Made by a program: the position numbers and the translations under genes. A stretch of 64,000 bases of DNA from Streptomyces orinoci (lineage in GTDB: Bacteria; Actinomycetota; Actinomycetes; Streptomycetales; Streptomycetaceae): contig NZ_PHNC01000003.1 of NCBI RefSeq assembly GCF_003121295.1, forward strand, positions 104,026 through 168,025, written 5' to 3'. The notes under the pieces were generated by a model. It was given only the letters and a program-made list of their open reading frames with translations. It had not been told where the DNA came from and ran no database searches. Positions 40,479 to 48,926 of the stretch are shown in pieces (within the stretch, counting starts at the first letter, position 1; every line of letters starts with the position of its first letter).

Positions 40479-41879
40479 ATGGCCATCGCGACGGTGAACC
40501 CCACGACCGGCGAGACCCTCAAGACCTTTGAAGAACTCGGCCCTGAGGAGATCGAGCGACGGGTGGACACGGCCGCCGAAGCGGCCAGGCGCTACCGCAC
40601 CACCTCCTTCGCCGAGCGGGCCCGGCTGCTGGGCGCCGCGGCGGACCTGCTGGAGGAGGACCAGCAGGACATCGCCCGCACCATGACCCTGGAGATGGGC
40701 AAGCCGCTGGCCGCCGCCCGCGCCGAGGCGGCCAAGTGCGTCAAGGCCATGCGCTGGTACGCCAAACACGCCGAGGGCCTGCTGGCCGACGAGCACCCGG
40801 CCGAGGCGGACGTCAAGGACTCCGGCGCGGTGAGCGCCCGGGTGCGCTACCGCCCGCTGGGCGTCGTCCTGGCCGTGATGCCCTGGAACTTCCCGCTCTG
40901 GCAGGTCATCAGGTTCGCCGCCCCCGCCCTGATGGCGGGCAACGTCGGCCTGCTCAAACACGCCTCCAATGTGCCGCAGACCGCGCTCTATCTGGAAGAC
41001 CTCTTCCGTCGCGCGGGATACCCCCCGGGCTGCTTCCAGACCCTGCTGGTGCGTTCCAGTGCCGTGGAGGCCGTGCTACGGGACCACCGGGTCGCCGCCG
41101 CCACCCTCACCGGAAGCGAACCGGCCGGGCGCGCGGTCGCCGCCGTCGCCGGTGACGAGGTGAAGAAGACGGTCCTGGAACTGGGCGGCAGCGACCCCTT
41201 CCTGGTGCTGCCCTCGGCCGATGTGGACCGCGCGGTGCGGGTGGCGGTCACCGCCAGAGTGCAGAACAACGGCCAGTCCTGCATCGCGGCCAAACGCTTT
41301 ATCGTGCACACCGACATCCATGATGTCTTCACCGAGCGCTTCACCGCCCTGATGGACTCCCTCACCGTGGGCGACCCCATGGAGGAGTCCACCGACATCG
41401 GCCCCCTCGCCACCGAGCAGGGCCGCGACGATCTGGCGGCGCTGGTGGACGACGCCCTGCGGCACGGCGCCACCGCGATGTGCGGCGGACGGCGCCCCAC
41501 CGAGCCGGAAGCCCTGACCAAGGGCTGGTTCTACCCGCCCACGGTGCTCACCGGCGTCACCCCCGGAATGCGCATCCACCACGAGGAAGCCTTCGGCCCG
41601 GTGGCCACCGTCTACCGGGCACGCAACCTCGATGACGCGCTGCGGATCGCCAATGACTCGCCCTTCGGCCTGAGTTCCAACGTCTGGACCCGGGACGAGG
41701 AGGAACAGGAGCGCTGTGTAAGGGACTTGGAGGCGGGCGGCGTCTACTTCAACGGAATGACCGCCTCCCACCCGGCCTTCCCCTTCGGCGGCGTCAAACG
41801 CTCCGGCTACGGCCGGGAGCTGTCCGGTCATGGCATCCGCGAGTTCTGCAACGCCACCACCGTCTGGCACGGGGCCTGA
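40479..41879 (+). CDS. gabD: NADP-dependent succinate-semialdehyde dehydrogenase
   Basis: 466 residues, aldehyde dehydrogenase superfamily; oxidises succinic semialdehyde to succinate in the GABA shunt. Coenzyme region VLAVMPWNFPLWQVIRFAAPALMAGN, the NAD(P) loop LTGSEPAGRAVA, general base Glu in KKTVLELGGSDPFLV and nucleophile Cys in NNGQSCIAAKRFIV are intact. The length and the NFPLWQV/SDPF/SCIAAKR wording match the short GabD2/Sad type. ATG 40479 follows GAGGAAGGAC. It converges on dhaK. Confidence 0.93.
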   Translation: MAIATVNPTTGETLKTFEELGPEEIERRVDTAAEAARRYRTTSFAERARLLGAAADLLEEDQQDIARTMTLEMGKPLAAARAEAAKCVKAMRWYAKHAEGLLADEHPAEADVKDSGAVSARVRYRPLGVVLAVMPWNFPLWQVIRFAAPALMAGNVGLLKHASNVPQTALYLEDLFRRAGYPPGCFQTLLVRSSAVEAVLRDHRVAAATLTGSEPAGRAVAAVAGDEVKKTVLELGGSDPFLVLPSADVDRAVRVAVTARVQNNGQSCIAAKRFIVHTDIHDVFTERFTALMDSLTVGDPMEESTDIGPLATEQGRDDLAALVDDALRHGATAMCGGRRPTEPEALTKGWFYPPTVLTGVTPGMRIHHEEAFGPVATVYRARNLDDALRIANDSPFGLSSNVWTRDEEEQERCVRDLEAGGVYFNGMTASHPAFPFGGVKRSGYGRELSGHGIREFCNATTVWHGA

Positions 41880-41888
41880 CGGGGCCCG

Positions 41889-41913
41889 GTACGGAGCCTC
41901 AAGGGCTCTCCGC
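41889..41913. terminator. Imperfect hairpin between gabD and dhaK
   Basis: CGGAG (41892-41896) pairs with CTCCG (41908-41912), extended inwards by CC/GG with a two-base bulge. It lies in the 48-base gap between the converging genes, and could terminate both transcripts. Confidence 0.45.
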
Positions 41914-41927
41914 ACCCTGACAACCCC

Positions 41928-42920
41928 TCAGCACCCCCAGCGCAGCCCCGGCGTCCGCACCGGTGCGTCCCACAGCCGCAGCAGTTCATCATTCACCTGA
42001 CAAAGCGTCACCGAGGCGCCCGCCATGTCCAGCGAGGTGACATAGTTGCCCACCAGCGTCCGGGCCACTGCCACCCCGCGCTCCCGCAGCACCCGGTGCA
42101 CCTCGGCGGCGAAGCCGTAGAGCTCCAGCAGGGGAGTGCCGCCCGCGCCATTGACCAGCACCAGCACCGGGGCGCTGGGGCGCAGGTCCTCCAGCACGGC
42201 GTCCACCGAGAAGTCGGCGATCTCCCCGGCGGTCATCATCGCCCGCCGCTCCCGCCCCGGTTCCCCGTGGATGCCCACCCCCAACTCCAGCTCGCCCTCC
42301 GGCAGTTCGAAGGTGGGGCCGCCCTTGGCCGGAGTGCTGCAGGCGGACAGGGCCACCCCGAAGCTCCGCGAGGCGTCGTTCACCCGGCGGGCGATGGACT
42401 CCACCCGCTCCAGCGGCGCCCCCTGCTCGGCCGCCGCCCCCGCGATCTTCTCCACGAAGAGGGTGCCGCCGGTGCCCCGGCGGCCCGCGGTATGGGTGCT
42501 GTCCATCACCGCCACATCATCGTTGACCAGCACACTGGCCACCTGGATGCCCTCGTCCTCGGCCAGTTCGGCGGCCATATTGAAATTGAGCACATCGCCC
42601 GTGTAGTTCTTCACGATGAACAGCACCCCCCGCCCACTGTCCACCGCGGCCGCCGCCCGCACCAGCTGATCGGGCACCGGCGAGGTGAACACCTCTCCCG
42701 GACAGGCCGCGTCCAGCATCCCCGGCCCCACAAACCCCCCATGCAACGGCTCATGCCCCGACCCGCCACCGGACACCAGCGCCACCTTCCCCTCGACCGG
42801 CGCGTCCCGCCGCAGGATCACCCGCCGCTCCACATCGACGGTCAGCTCGGGATGGACGGCCGCCATACCGCGCAGAGCGTCGGAGACCACGGTCTCGGGG
42901 ACATTGATCAGCATCTTCAT
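41928..42920 (-). CDS. dhaK: Dihydroxyacetone kinase subunit DhaK (orphan)
   Basis: 330 residues, full length for DhaK, which binds dihydroxyacetone covalently as a hemiaminal. The active-site His is in VGIHGEPGRERR. The substrate-pocket glycines GGGSGHEPLHGGFVGPGMLDAACPG (in blocks), the KNYTGDVLNF segment and the N-terminal NVPETVVSDALRGMAAVHP are all typical. The usual neighbours dhaL (ADP-binding subunit) and dhaM or an ATP-dependent equivalent should lie downstream, but the next gene is gabD in the opposite direction. DhaK alone has no phosphorylating activity, so it must use a DhaL encoded elsewhere or have a sensing or binding role. Confidence 0.92.
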   Translation of the reverse strand: MKMLINVPETVVSDALRGMAAVHPELTVDVERRVILRRDAPVEGKVALVSGGGSGHEPLHGGFVGPGMLDAACPGEVFTSPVPDQLVRAAAAVDSGRGVLFIVKNYTGDVLNFNMAAELAEDEGIQVASVLVNDDVAVMDSTHTAGRRGTGGTLFVEKIAGAAAEQGAPLERVESIARRVNDASRSFGVALSACSTPAKGGPTFELPEGELELGVGIHGEPGRERRAMMTAGEIADFSVDAVLEDLRPSAPVLVLVNGAGGTPLLELYGFAAEVHRVLRERGVAVARTLVGNYVTSLDMAGASVTLCQVNDELLRLWDAPVRTPGLRWGC

Positions 42921-43076
42921 GCGGGGCTCCTCGGGTCTGGGCGGACAGGCCGCGTTTCCGGGTCAGGGAACAGTACCGAGACCGGAGGCGGACGGGAGAG
43001 TGCCGGTACGCGCTGCCGCCGACCGTGTTGGCGCTCCATGTGCGCCGCAGGGAGCCCGCTGGGCGGTCCAGGGGAA

Positions 43077-43106
43077 CTGACAGATCGCGATCGGGCTGCT
43101 TATGAT
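43077..43106 (+). promoter_or_regulatory. Promoter of the MoxR/VWA operon
   Basis: CTGACA (43077-43082), 18-base spacer, TATGAT (43101-43106): a good housekeeping-type promoter, 64 bases before ATG 43170. An inverted repeat CGATT/AATCG (43135-43149) lies in the leader. Confidence 0.6.
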
Positions 43107-43169
43107 GCGGGCGATGAAGAACTTCTCCTCGTATCGATTGGGGGAATCGTTCGCGCAAGGTGAGTGCTG

Positions 43170-44666
43170 ATGGCACATCACATCGCGAACCCGATTCCGG
43201 CCCACCTTTTGATGTGGCAGCGCGTGCGTGAGTACGCCGTGCCACCCTCCATGATCGAGACCGCGACCGCGCGCCGTGCGGCCGGTGACTGGGCAGGGGC
43301 CTGCGCCGCCGCCCGGATCGACGTCGATCTCGATCTGCGCGCCGTACGCGACCGCCACGGCACCGAACTCGTCACTCGCCTCCGGGCAGATCTGCGCCGA
43401 CTGGCGCCGGATCTGCTCCGCTGGCATATGCCGCGGATCGCCCCCCACGGTCGGCTCCGGCCCGGCCTCACCATCTCCCTGGCTCGTTACCGGAGTTACG
43501 GTGCCACACCGCTGCAACTGGTGGTGCGGACACCGCCGGCCTGGGCGGCCGCCGGGCAGCGGATGTCGCTGGCCCTGTGGGAGGGGTCCGGGGACGGCGC
43601 CCCTCGGCACCATCCGCATACGCACCCGCATCCCGGCCGGCGTTTCCGGCTCGACCTGCACCGGCACCTCTGGGATGCCGGACGGAGCGGCGAGCTGGCC
43701 CGGCGGTGCGGTGCGGACGGGGCATCGCCCGGCCGGCCCGACGTACCCGGGCGGCCGGCCGGGCAGGATGGGCGGGACCTGCCCGATCTGCTCACCGACC
43801 ACAATTCTCCATGGGCGCCGGCACATTGGGCCACCGAGGCGGAGCTGCTGTTGCGGGCCGAGGGGCACCCTCGCGGGGCCTTCGCCGTGCGGCTCGGTAT
43901 GCGAAGACGCGCCGTCTTCGAGCTCATTGCCCCCGACGACAGTCATGCCCCGGCGTTCCGGTCGCTGCGGGAAGCGCTGCCGCCGCAGGAGGTTGCGGCG
44001 CTTCCGGTACTGCCGGAGGCGGCGGCCCGGGTCCTGCCGGATCTGGAGCTGCTGCGAGCCGGGCTGGTCTCGGCCGGGCAGCTGCATCCGCTCGTCGCCG
44101 CGGCACTGGAGGCCGCCGGTCCGGCACCGGCGGCAGGCCCCGCTCCGGAGCCGGGCGATCCGCACCGGGTGGAATGCCGGGGCCGGGTCCACCGGATCGC
44201 GCTGCGGGACGGGGCGCTGACGGCAGTCGATCACGACCCGGCCCAACTGCGCCGAGAGGAGCTACTGGTGGCGCTCGGCGGTCCGGCGCTGCCGTGCCTG
44301 CGGGCGATCGACGCGGTGCACCGCAACCCCGAGGCACTGCCCGCGGTCCGGGAGCGGCTTGGCCACGGTGACATCACCGGGGCGCTGGCCGTGGTCGAAG
44401 GGTTGCTCGGCCCTGGTGCGGTCCTGCGCGACGGGCCGCTCCGGGACGAGCTGGAGTCGGCCGCCGCTCGCCGCATCGACCACGGGCTCTTCCGCTCGGG
44501 TCTGGTCGGCACCCACCCCGCTGCCGGTGCCGCCGGAGGCGGGAACGCCTCCGGCGCGGGGCACGCGGAGGCGGGCCACCGTCCCCGGCTCGACCGTCGT
44601 ACGCCTCCCGCACTGCGCGGCAAGCGGACCAGCCGGGCCCGGCCCCGCACCGGACTGCCCCACTGA
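43170..44666 (+). CDS. Hypothetical protein, first gene of the MoxR/VWA operon
   Basis: 498 residues from ATG 43170 (AAGGTGAG ribosome site). Soluble and rich in Arg, Leu and His. N-terminus LMWQRVREYAVPPSMIETATARRAAGDWAGACAAARIDVDLDL, and a related phrase near residue 405-440 (HRNPEALPAVRERLGHGDITGALAVVEGLLGPGAVL). Both describe helix pairs ending in GDW/GDI-x-GA(C/L)A, hinting at tetratricopeptide-like helical repeats. A basic tail rich in Arg/Pro ends it. I do not recognise the family. It is followed at 108 bases by a MoxR ATPase and then a metallopeptidase/VWA protein. By context it is a client, adaptor or effector of that chaperone pair; inference. Confidence 0.78.
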   Translation: MAHHIANPIPAHLLMWQRVREYAVPPSMIETATARRAAGDWAGACAAARIDVDLDLRAVRDRHGTELVTRLRADLRRLAPDLLRWHMPRIAPHGRLRPGLTISLARYRSYGATPLQLVVRTPPAWAAAGQRMSLALWEGSGDGAPRHHPHTHPHPGRRFRLDLHRHLWDAGRSGELARRCGADGASPGRPDVPGRPAGQDGRDLPDLLTDHNSPWAPAHWATEAELLLRAEGHPRGAFAVRLGMRRRAVFELIAPDDSHAPAFRSLREALPPQEVAALPVLPEAAARVLPDLELLRAGLVSAGQLHPLVAAALEAAGPAPAAGPAPEPGDPHRVECRGRVHRIALRDGALTAVDHDPAQLRREELLVALGGPALPCLRAIDAVHRNPEALPAVRERLGHGDITGALAVVEGLLGPGAVLRDGPLRDELESAAARRIDHGLFRSGLVGTHPAAGAAGGGNASGAGHAEAGHRPRLDRRTPPALRGKRTSRARPRTGLPH

Positions 44667-44773
44667 CCGGCCGCCCGCCCAAATCCCCTTCCCTGCCGCG
44701 CATCTCACGCCACACGCCCCCCGACTCCCATGGCGGGCCGTCCCCTTCCCTTCTTCCACCCCAGGTGATGCCC

Positions 44774-46057
44774 ATGACTTCCGCTGCCCTCCTGCCTGCC
44801 CCGGTTCCCGCCACCGACGTACCCGGAACCAGCGCCCAACTCGCCCTCGCCGATGACCTCCTCACCCTCCTGCGGACAACCACCACCGAGCCGCGCCCCG
44901 ACGAGCAGCTCGAAGCACTCACCGTGGCCGTGGCGGCCGACCTGCCCGTGCTGCTCTGGGGCGAGCCCGGTATCGGCAAGACCTCGGCCCTGACCCAGCT
45001 CGCCGCCTCCCTCGGCCTGCCGCTGACGACCGTGATCGCCAGCGTCCATGAACCGTCCGACTTCTCCGGCCTGCCCATCCTGGGCGACGACCCCGCGGTG
45101 CAAGGCGTGCCGATGGCGCCTCCCCAGTGGGCAGTTGAGCTCGTACGGGCCGGACGGGGGCTGCTCTTCCTGGACGAACTCTCCACGGCCACCCCGGCCG
45201 TCCAGGCCGCGCTGCTCCGGGTCGTCCTGGAGCGGAGGGTCGGTACGCTGCAACTCCCGCCAGGAGTAAGGATCGTGGCCGCCGCCAATCCGCCCGCGTC
45301 GGCTGCGGACGGGTGGGAGCTGAGCCCGCCGCTGGCCAACCGGTTTGTGCATCTGCACTGGGTGCACGAGCGGGAGGTGGTGGTACGCGGACTGGGCGGG
45401 GTCTGGCCCCGTGCCGAGCTGCCCCACCTGGCGCCGGAGCGGCTGCCGGAGGCGGTGGCCTTCGCCCGGCGCGCGGTCTGCGGCTTCCTGCGAGCCCGGC
45501 CGGCGCTGATCCACCGGCTGCCCAGCACCGAGACGCGGCGCGGCGGCGCCTGGCCCTCCCCCCGCAGCTGGCAGGCCGCGCTGACCCTGCTGGCCTTCGG
45601 CACGGCGGCCGCTGTCTCCCGGGAGGTGCTGGCGCTGCTGGTGCGGGGCGCGGTGGGGGACGGCCCGGGGCTCGAACTCCTCGCTCATCTGGACCGGATG
45701 GACCTGCCGGATCCGGAGACGCTGCTGGCCGACCCGGCCTCCGCCGAACTCCCGGTGCGGGGCGATCTGCGTCAGGCGGCGCTGGACGCGGTGGTGGCCG
45801 CCGTCGGGGCACGGCCGGAGCGGGAACGGTGGGAGGCGGCCTGGGCGGTGCTGGCCCGGGCGCTGGAAACCGGCGCCCCCGACCTGCTGGCCGCCCCGGC
45901 GACCACGCTGGCCGCGCTGCGGCGCGACGACTGGGAGGTGCCGGAGGCGGTGGAGCGGCTGGCCGGGGTGGTCGGAATCGTCCGGCGGGCCGACCGGTCG
46001 GTGGCCCGGGCCACGGCGTCCGCCGAGGCCGGGCGTACGTCGGCGGTGCGCCGATGA
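44774..46057 (+). CDS. MoxR-type AAA+ ATPase
   Basis: 427 residues from ATG 44774, with AGGTGA five bases upstream. Walker A GEPGIGKTSALTQLA near residue 62, Walker B LLFLDELSTATPAVQ near 140, sensor-1 region VRIVAAANPPASAADGWELSPPLANRF near 180. The pre-sensor insert and C-terminal helical lid follow (SPRSWQAALTLLAFG). This is the MoxR pattern: an ATPase that works with a VWA-domain partner in metal insertion or complex remodelling. The ATGA overlap with the next gene (46054-46057) shows coupling to the VWA protein. Confidence 0.9.
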   Translation: MTSAALLPAPVPATDVPGTSAQLALADDLLTLLRTTTTEPRPDEQLEALTVAVAADLPVLLWGEPGIGKTSALTQLAASLGLPLTTVIASVHEPSDFSGLPILGDDPAVQGVPMAPPQWAVELVRAGRGLLFLDELSTATPAVQAALLRVVLERRVGTLQLPPGVRIVAAANPPASAADGWELSPPLANRFVHLHWVHEREVVVRGLGGVWPRAELPHLAPERLPEAVAFARRAVCGFLRARPALIHRLPSTETRRGGAWPSPRSWQAALTLLAFGTAAAVSREVLALLVRGAVGDGPGLELLAHLDRMDLPDPETLLADPASAELPVRGDLRQAALDAVVAAVGARPERERWEAAWAVLARALETGAPDLLAAPATTLAALRRDDWEVPEAVERLAGVVGIVRRADRSVARATASAEAGRTSAVRR

Positions 46058-47388
46058 CGGGGGCCGAGAGGCGCCCGGGGCCGCACCCGCTGCCGCGACC
46101 GATGCCCCGGCCCGCGCCGCCGCGCCCGGTGCGGGCCGCCGCGCCGGGCCCACTGGACGACCACCCCGAACTCCCGCTGGACACCGAGAAGTTGCTGGCC
46201 GCCCGCCTGCACGCGGTAAAGGTCCGTCCCTACCTGGCCGACGCGCTCTTCGCGCTGCAAGTGGTGGAGGACCGGTGGGTACCGACCATGGCGGTGGACG
46301 CGCACTGGCGCTGCTATGTCTCTCCCGGCTTTGTGGCACGCACCCCGGTGGGGGAACTGGCGGGCGTCTGGGTGCACGAGGTCTCCCACCTGCTCCGCGA
46401 CCACCACGGACGGGGCGAGCGGTATGCACGGGAACACGAGGAACACGGGCCGGGCGAGAGGCTGCGGCGGAACATCGCCGCCGACTTCGAGATCAACGAC
46501 GACATCTACGGTGACGGTCTGCCCCTGCCCGCCGGGGCGGCGCTGCCATCGATGCTGCGACTGCCCGACGGGCTGTTGATGGAGGAGTACCTGCGCACGG
46601 CCTCGATGTCCGCCCTCGCCGCGGACCTGGCCTGGCTGGACTGCGGCAGCGGTGCCGACGGGCAGAACCGGCCGTGGGAGCTGGGGCCCGACGGGGCGCA
46701 TGGGCTGAGCCGACAGCAGCGGGACGCGGTCCGCTTCCGGGTCGCCGAAGGGATCAAGGGCCGGCCGGGCGACGCACCCGAGGGGTGGCGCCGGTGGGCG
46801 GACGAGGCATTCCACCCACCGCAGCCCTGGCGGCAGTTGCTGGGTGCGGCGGTCCGCTCGGCGGTGGGTGCGCCCGGGGCGGGCGAGGACCACAACTACC
46901 GGCGTCCGTCCCGGCGCTCCGCCAGTGTCCCCGGGGTGCTGCTGCCCAGCCTGCGCCGTACGCCGCCCCGGGTCTGCGTCGTCATCGACACCTCCGCTTC
47001 GGTGAGCGACGCCGAACTGGGCAGTGCGCTGCTGGAGTTGACGGCGATCTCGCGCGCCGTGGGCGGGCAGCGCGACCTGATCTCGGTGATCTCCTGCGAC
47101 GCGGCGGCCGGGATCGCCGTCCCGCTCTGCCGCGCCGAGAACATCCCGCTGACCGGCGGCGGGGGAACGGATCTGCGCTCTGGCTTCTCCCGGGCGCTCC
47201 GCACCCGGCCCCGCCCGGACGTGATCGTCGCCCTGACGGACGGCCAGACTCCATGGCCTTCGACGCAGCCTCCCTGCCGCACCGTCGTCGGCCTCTTCCC
47301 CCGCCCCGCCCGCACCGCGGACGAGGAGGACCCCGACTACGTCCCGGATGCCCCGCCGCCCTGGGCACGAGTCGTCACCATCGGCTGA
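46054..47388 (+). CDS. Metallopeptidase-like (DUF2201) plus VWA-like domain protein
   Basis: 444 residues. The N-terminal putative metallopeptidase domain (about 45-290) carries HEVSHLLRDHHGRGERYA (HExxH with a further His), followed by LRRNIAADFEINDDIYGDGLPLP, the family hallmark. The C-terminal VWA-like domain (about 305-444) has the MIDAS motif VIDTSASVSDAELGSAL and a DxxxTDG-like strand PDVIVALTDGQTPWP. It is coupled by a 4-bp overlap to the MoxR ATPase, its likely partner. With the unknown first gene it makes a three-gene operon. A protease acting under MoxR control is the simplest reading, but activity is unproven. Confidence 0.9.
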   Translation: MTGAERRPGPHPLPRPMPRPAPPRPVRAAAPGPLDDHPELPLDTEKLLAARLHAVKVRPYLADALFALQVVEDRWVPTMAVDAHWRCYVSPGFVARTPVGELAGVWVHEVSHLLRDHHGRGERYAREHEEHGPGERLRRNIAADFEINDDIYGDGLPLPAGAALPSMLRLPDGLLMEEYLRTASMSALAADLAWLDCGSGADGQNRPWELGPDGAHGLSRQQRDAVRFRVAEGIKGRPGDAPEGWRRWADEAFHPPQPWRQLLGAAVRSAVGAPGAGEDHNYRRPSRRSASVPGVLLPSLRRTPPRVCVVIDTSASVSDAELGSALLELTAISRAVGGQRDLISVISCDAAAGIAVPLCRAENIPLTGGGGTDLRSGFSRALRTRPRPDVIVALTDGQTPWPSTQPPCRTVVGLFPRPARTADEEDPDYVPDAPPPWARVVTIG

Positions 47389-47490
47389 GAAAGCGTGTGA
47401 CGCGGCATCGCTACCCGTCCCGAGGAGCCGTGACCATCTGCCTGGCCGGGCTCCACATCGGCATCTCCCTCTGGCTCGCCCGCTGCCCGC

Positions 47491-48048
47491 TCAGGCGCAG
47501 GACCTGCTCATATACAGCGCCTGCTCGCCCTGCGAGGCGGTGCCCCCGTAGAGGGTGGTGTCCAGCCCGCAGAAGGTGAAGCCCATGCGCCGGTATGCGT
47601 GGATCGCCGGCGCGTTGACATTGGTGACCTCCAGCCAGAGATGCCCGGCACCCCGCTCATGGGCGAAGTCCGCCGCGAGCCCCATCAGAGCGCGGCCGAC
47701 TCCCCGGCCCCGGTGTTCCGGGGCGATCTCGATGTCCTCGATGGTCAGCCGGCGGTTCCAGGCGGAGTAGGAGACGGTGACAAACCCGGCCAGGCCGCCG
47801 GCGGGCCCTTCGGCGACGAAGGTGCGGGAGTCCGGGTCGTCCTCGTTGTCACCGTCCGGCGTGTCCTCGGGAAACACTTTGGTCAGGGGCGGATCCACCG
47901 GGAGCTCCCGCAGGGTGAAACCGCCCTCGGTGACCGTCACTTGGAAGACGGTGCCGGTGGTGAAGGAACCGTCCAGGGCCTTGATGGCCCCGGTGTCCTC
48001 GGGGACGGCGGCGCGGTACCGGTAGGCCGTGTCGTCAGCAGTGGCCAT
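47491..48048 (-). CDS. sat: Streptothricin (nourseothricin) N-acetyltransferase homologue, GNAT family
   Basis: 185 residues, closely following the streptothricin acetyltransferases (Nat1/Sat/STAT type) that I know. These inactivate streptothricins by acetylating the beta-lysine amino group. Shared blocks: DDTAYRYRAAVPED at the start, ALDGSFTTGTVFQVTVTEGG, VDPPLTKVFPEDTPDGDNED, SRTFVAEGPAGGLAGFVTVSYSAW, the acetyl-CoA site IEIAPEHRGRGVGRALMGLA, WLEVTNVNAPAIHAYRRMGF and the closing EQALYMSRSC. All family-defining residues seem intact. No streptothricin biosynthesis genes are in the window, so it may be a stand-alone resistance gene. Converges with the VWA gene; divergent from nothing (next gene has the same strand). 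Confidence 0.92.
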   Translation of the reverse strand: MATADDTAYRYRAAVPEDTGAIKALDGSFTTGTVFQVTVTEGGFTLRELPVDPPLTKVFPEDTPDGDNEDDPDSRTFVAEGPAGGLAGFVTVSYSAWNRRLTIEDIEIAPEHRGRGVGRALMGLAADFAHERGAGHLWLEVTNVNAPAIHAYRRMGFTFCGLDTTLYGGTASQGEQALYMSRSCA

Positions 48049-48088
48049 GCCACGACGCTATGACCGCCCGGACCACGGCAGGACGGAT

Positions 48089-48745
48089 TCACCGGAGCTG
48101 CAGGAAGACACCCCGGGGCTCGGTGCCGTCCGGCAGGCTCCAGGGGGCCGTGACAAAGCCCCGGGCCTCATCCCCAGGGGTCCGCTGCCCGGCTTGCAGC
48201 ACGCGTGTGATGTGCACCCGCAGCGGGCGTTCGCCTGCCTCGGGCTCCACCACCAACTCGGTGCCGTCCGGCCCATCGGTGACCGCCGTCGTCCTGACCG
48301 CCACCGGGAACGCTGCCCCGCTGAAGTGCGAAGTGACCGAAGGATCGGGCGTGTTGGACTGGCTCCTCGCCTGCGGCTCGGCGCGCCCCTGGAGGAGCTC
48401 CAGCACCTGGGCCACCAGCACCGGGTCGTGCGTCCCGTCGTACACCCACCGCTTCCCCAGCACCCCGTGCCGGGAGGTGCCGATGAGTGCGTGCTCGGCG
48501 CCTTCGAGGGGCGCTCCACGGTAGGTGAGCGGCAGGTGGTACGAGACCGGTCGCTCGCCGGACTCGTCCGTGGCCACCATGAGTTCGATGCCGACCTCGC
48601 CCAGGGGATCGTCGAGACGGAAGCCGCCGGTCCTGGACAGCCGTGGCGGGCGTCCCGTGCCGAGATACCACGGCCGGTCGAGGAGCCAGGGGGCGAGAAT
48701 CTCCAACTTGGTGGGTTTCATAGTGGTTTGGTAAACGATACCCAT
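48089..48745 (-). CDS. Maltokinase N-terminal-cap-like domain protein
   Basis: 218 residues resembling the N-terminal cap of actinobacterial maltokinase (Pep2), found as a stand-alone protein in Streptomyces: TTMKPTKLEILAPWLLDRPWY at the start, then LDDPLGEVGIELMVATDESG, VSYHLPLTYRGAPLEGAEHALIGTSRHGVLGKRWVYDGTHDPVLVAQVLELLQG. The ATG at 48745 was chosen because homologues I recall begin a few residues before TTxxPTKLE; ATG 48721 is the alternative. There is no kinase domain here. Function unknown; a link to trehalose/glucan metabolism would be inference from homology only. Confidence 0.75.
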   Translation of the reverse strand: MGIVYQTTMKPTKLEILAPWLLDRPWYLGTGRPPRLSRTGGFRLDDPLGEVGIELMVATDESGERPVSYHLPLTYRGAPLEGAEHALIGTSRHGVLGKRWVYDGTHDPVLVAQVLELLQGRAEPQARSQSNTPDPSVTSHFSGAAFPVAVRTTAVTDGPDGTELVVEPEAGERPLRVHITRVLQAGQRTPGDEARGFVTAPWSLPDGTEPRGVFLQLR

Positions 48746-48926
48746 GCCCGTACAACGTTTCCCGGCGGCGCATCCTTCCGCGACCGCAAGTGATCACCGG
48801 CATACTTGACCGCAACCGGACCGGGCTGTCGGCGCCGGTGAACCGCGCCGAGCCGCGCGGGTGCGATGGGCGGCGGAGCGAGGGCGGTCGCCCGCCGCCG
48901 TGTTACCGGATCCGTGCCCGGTTCGG

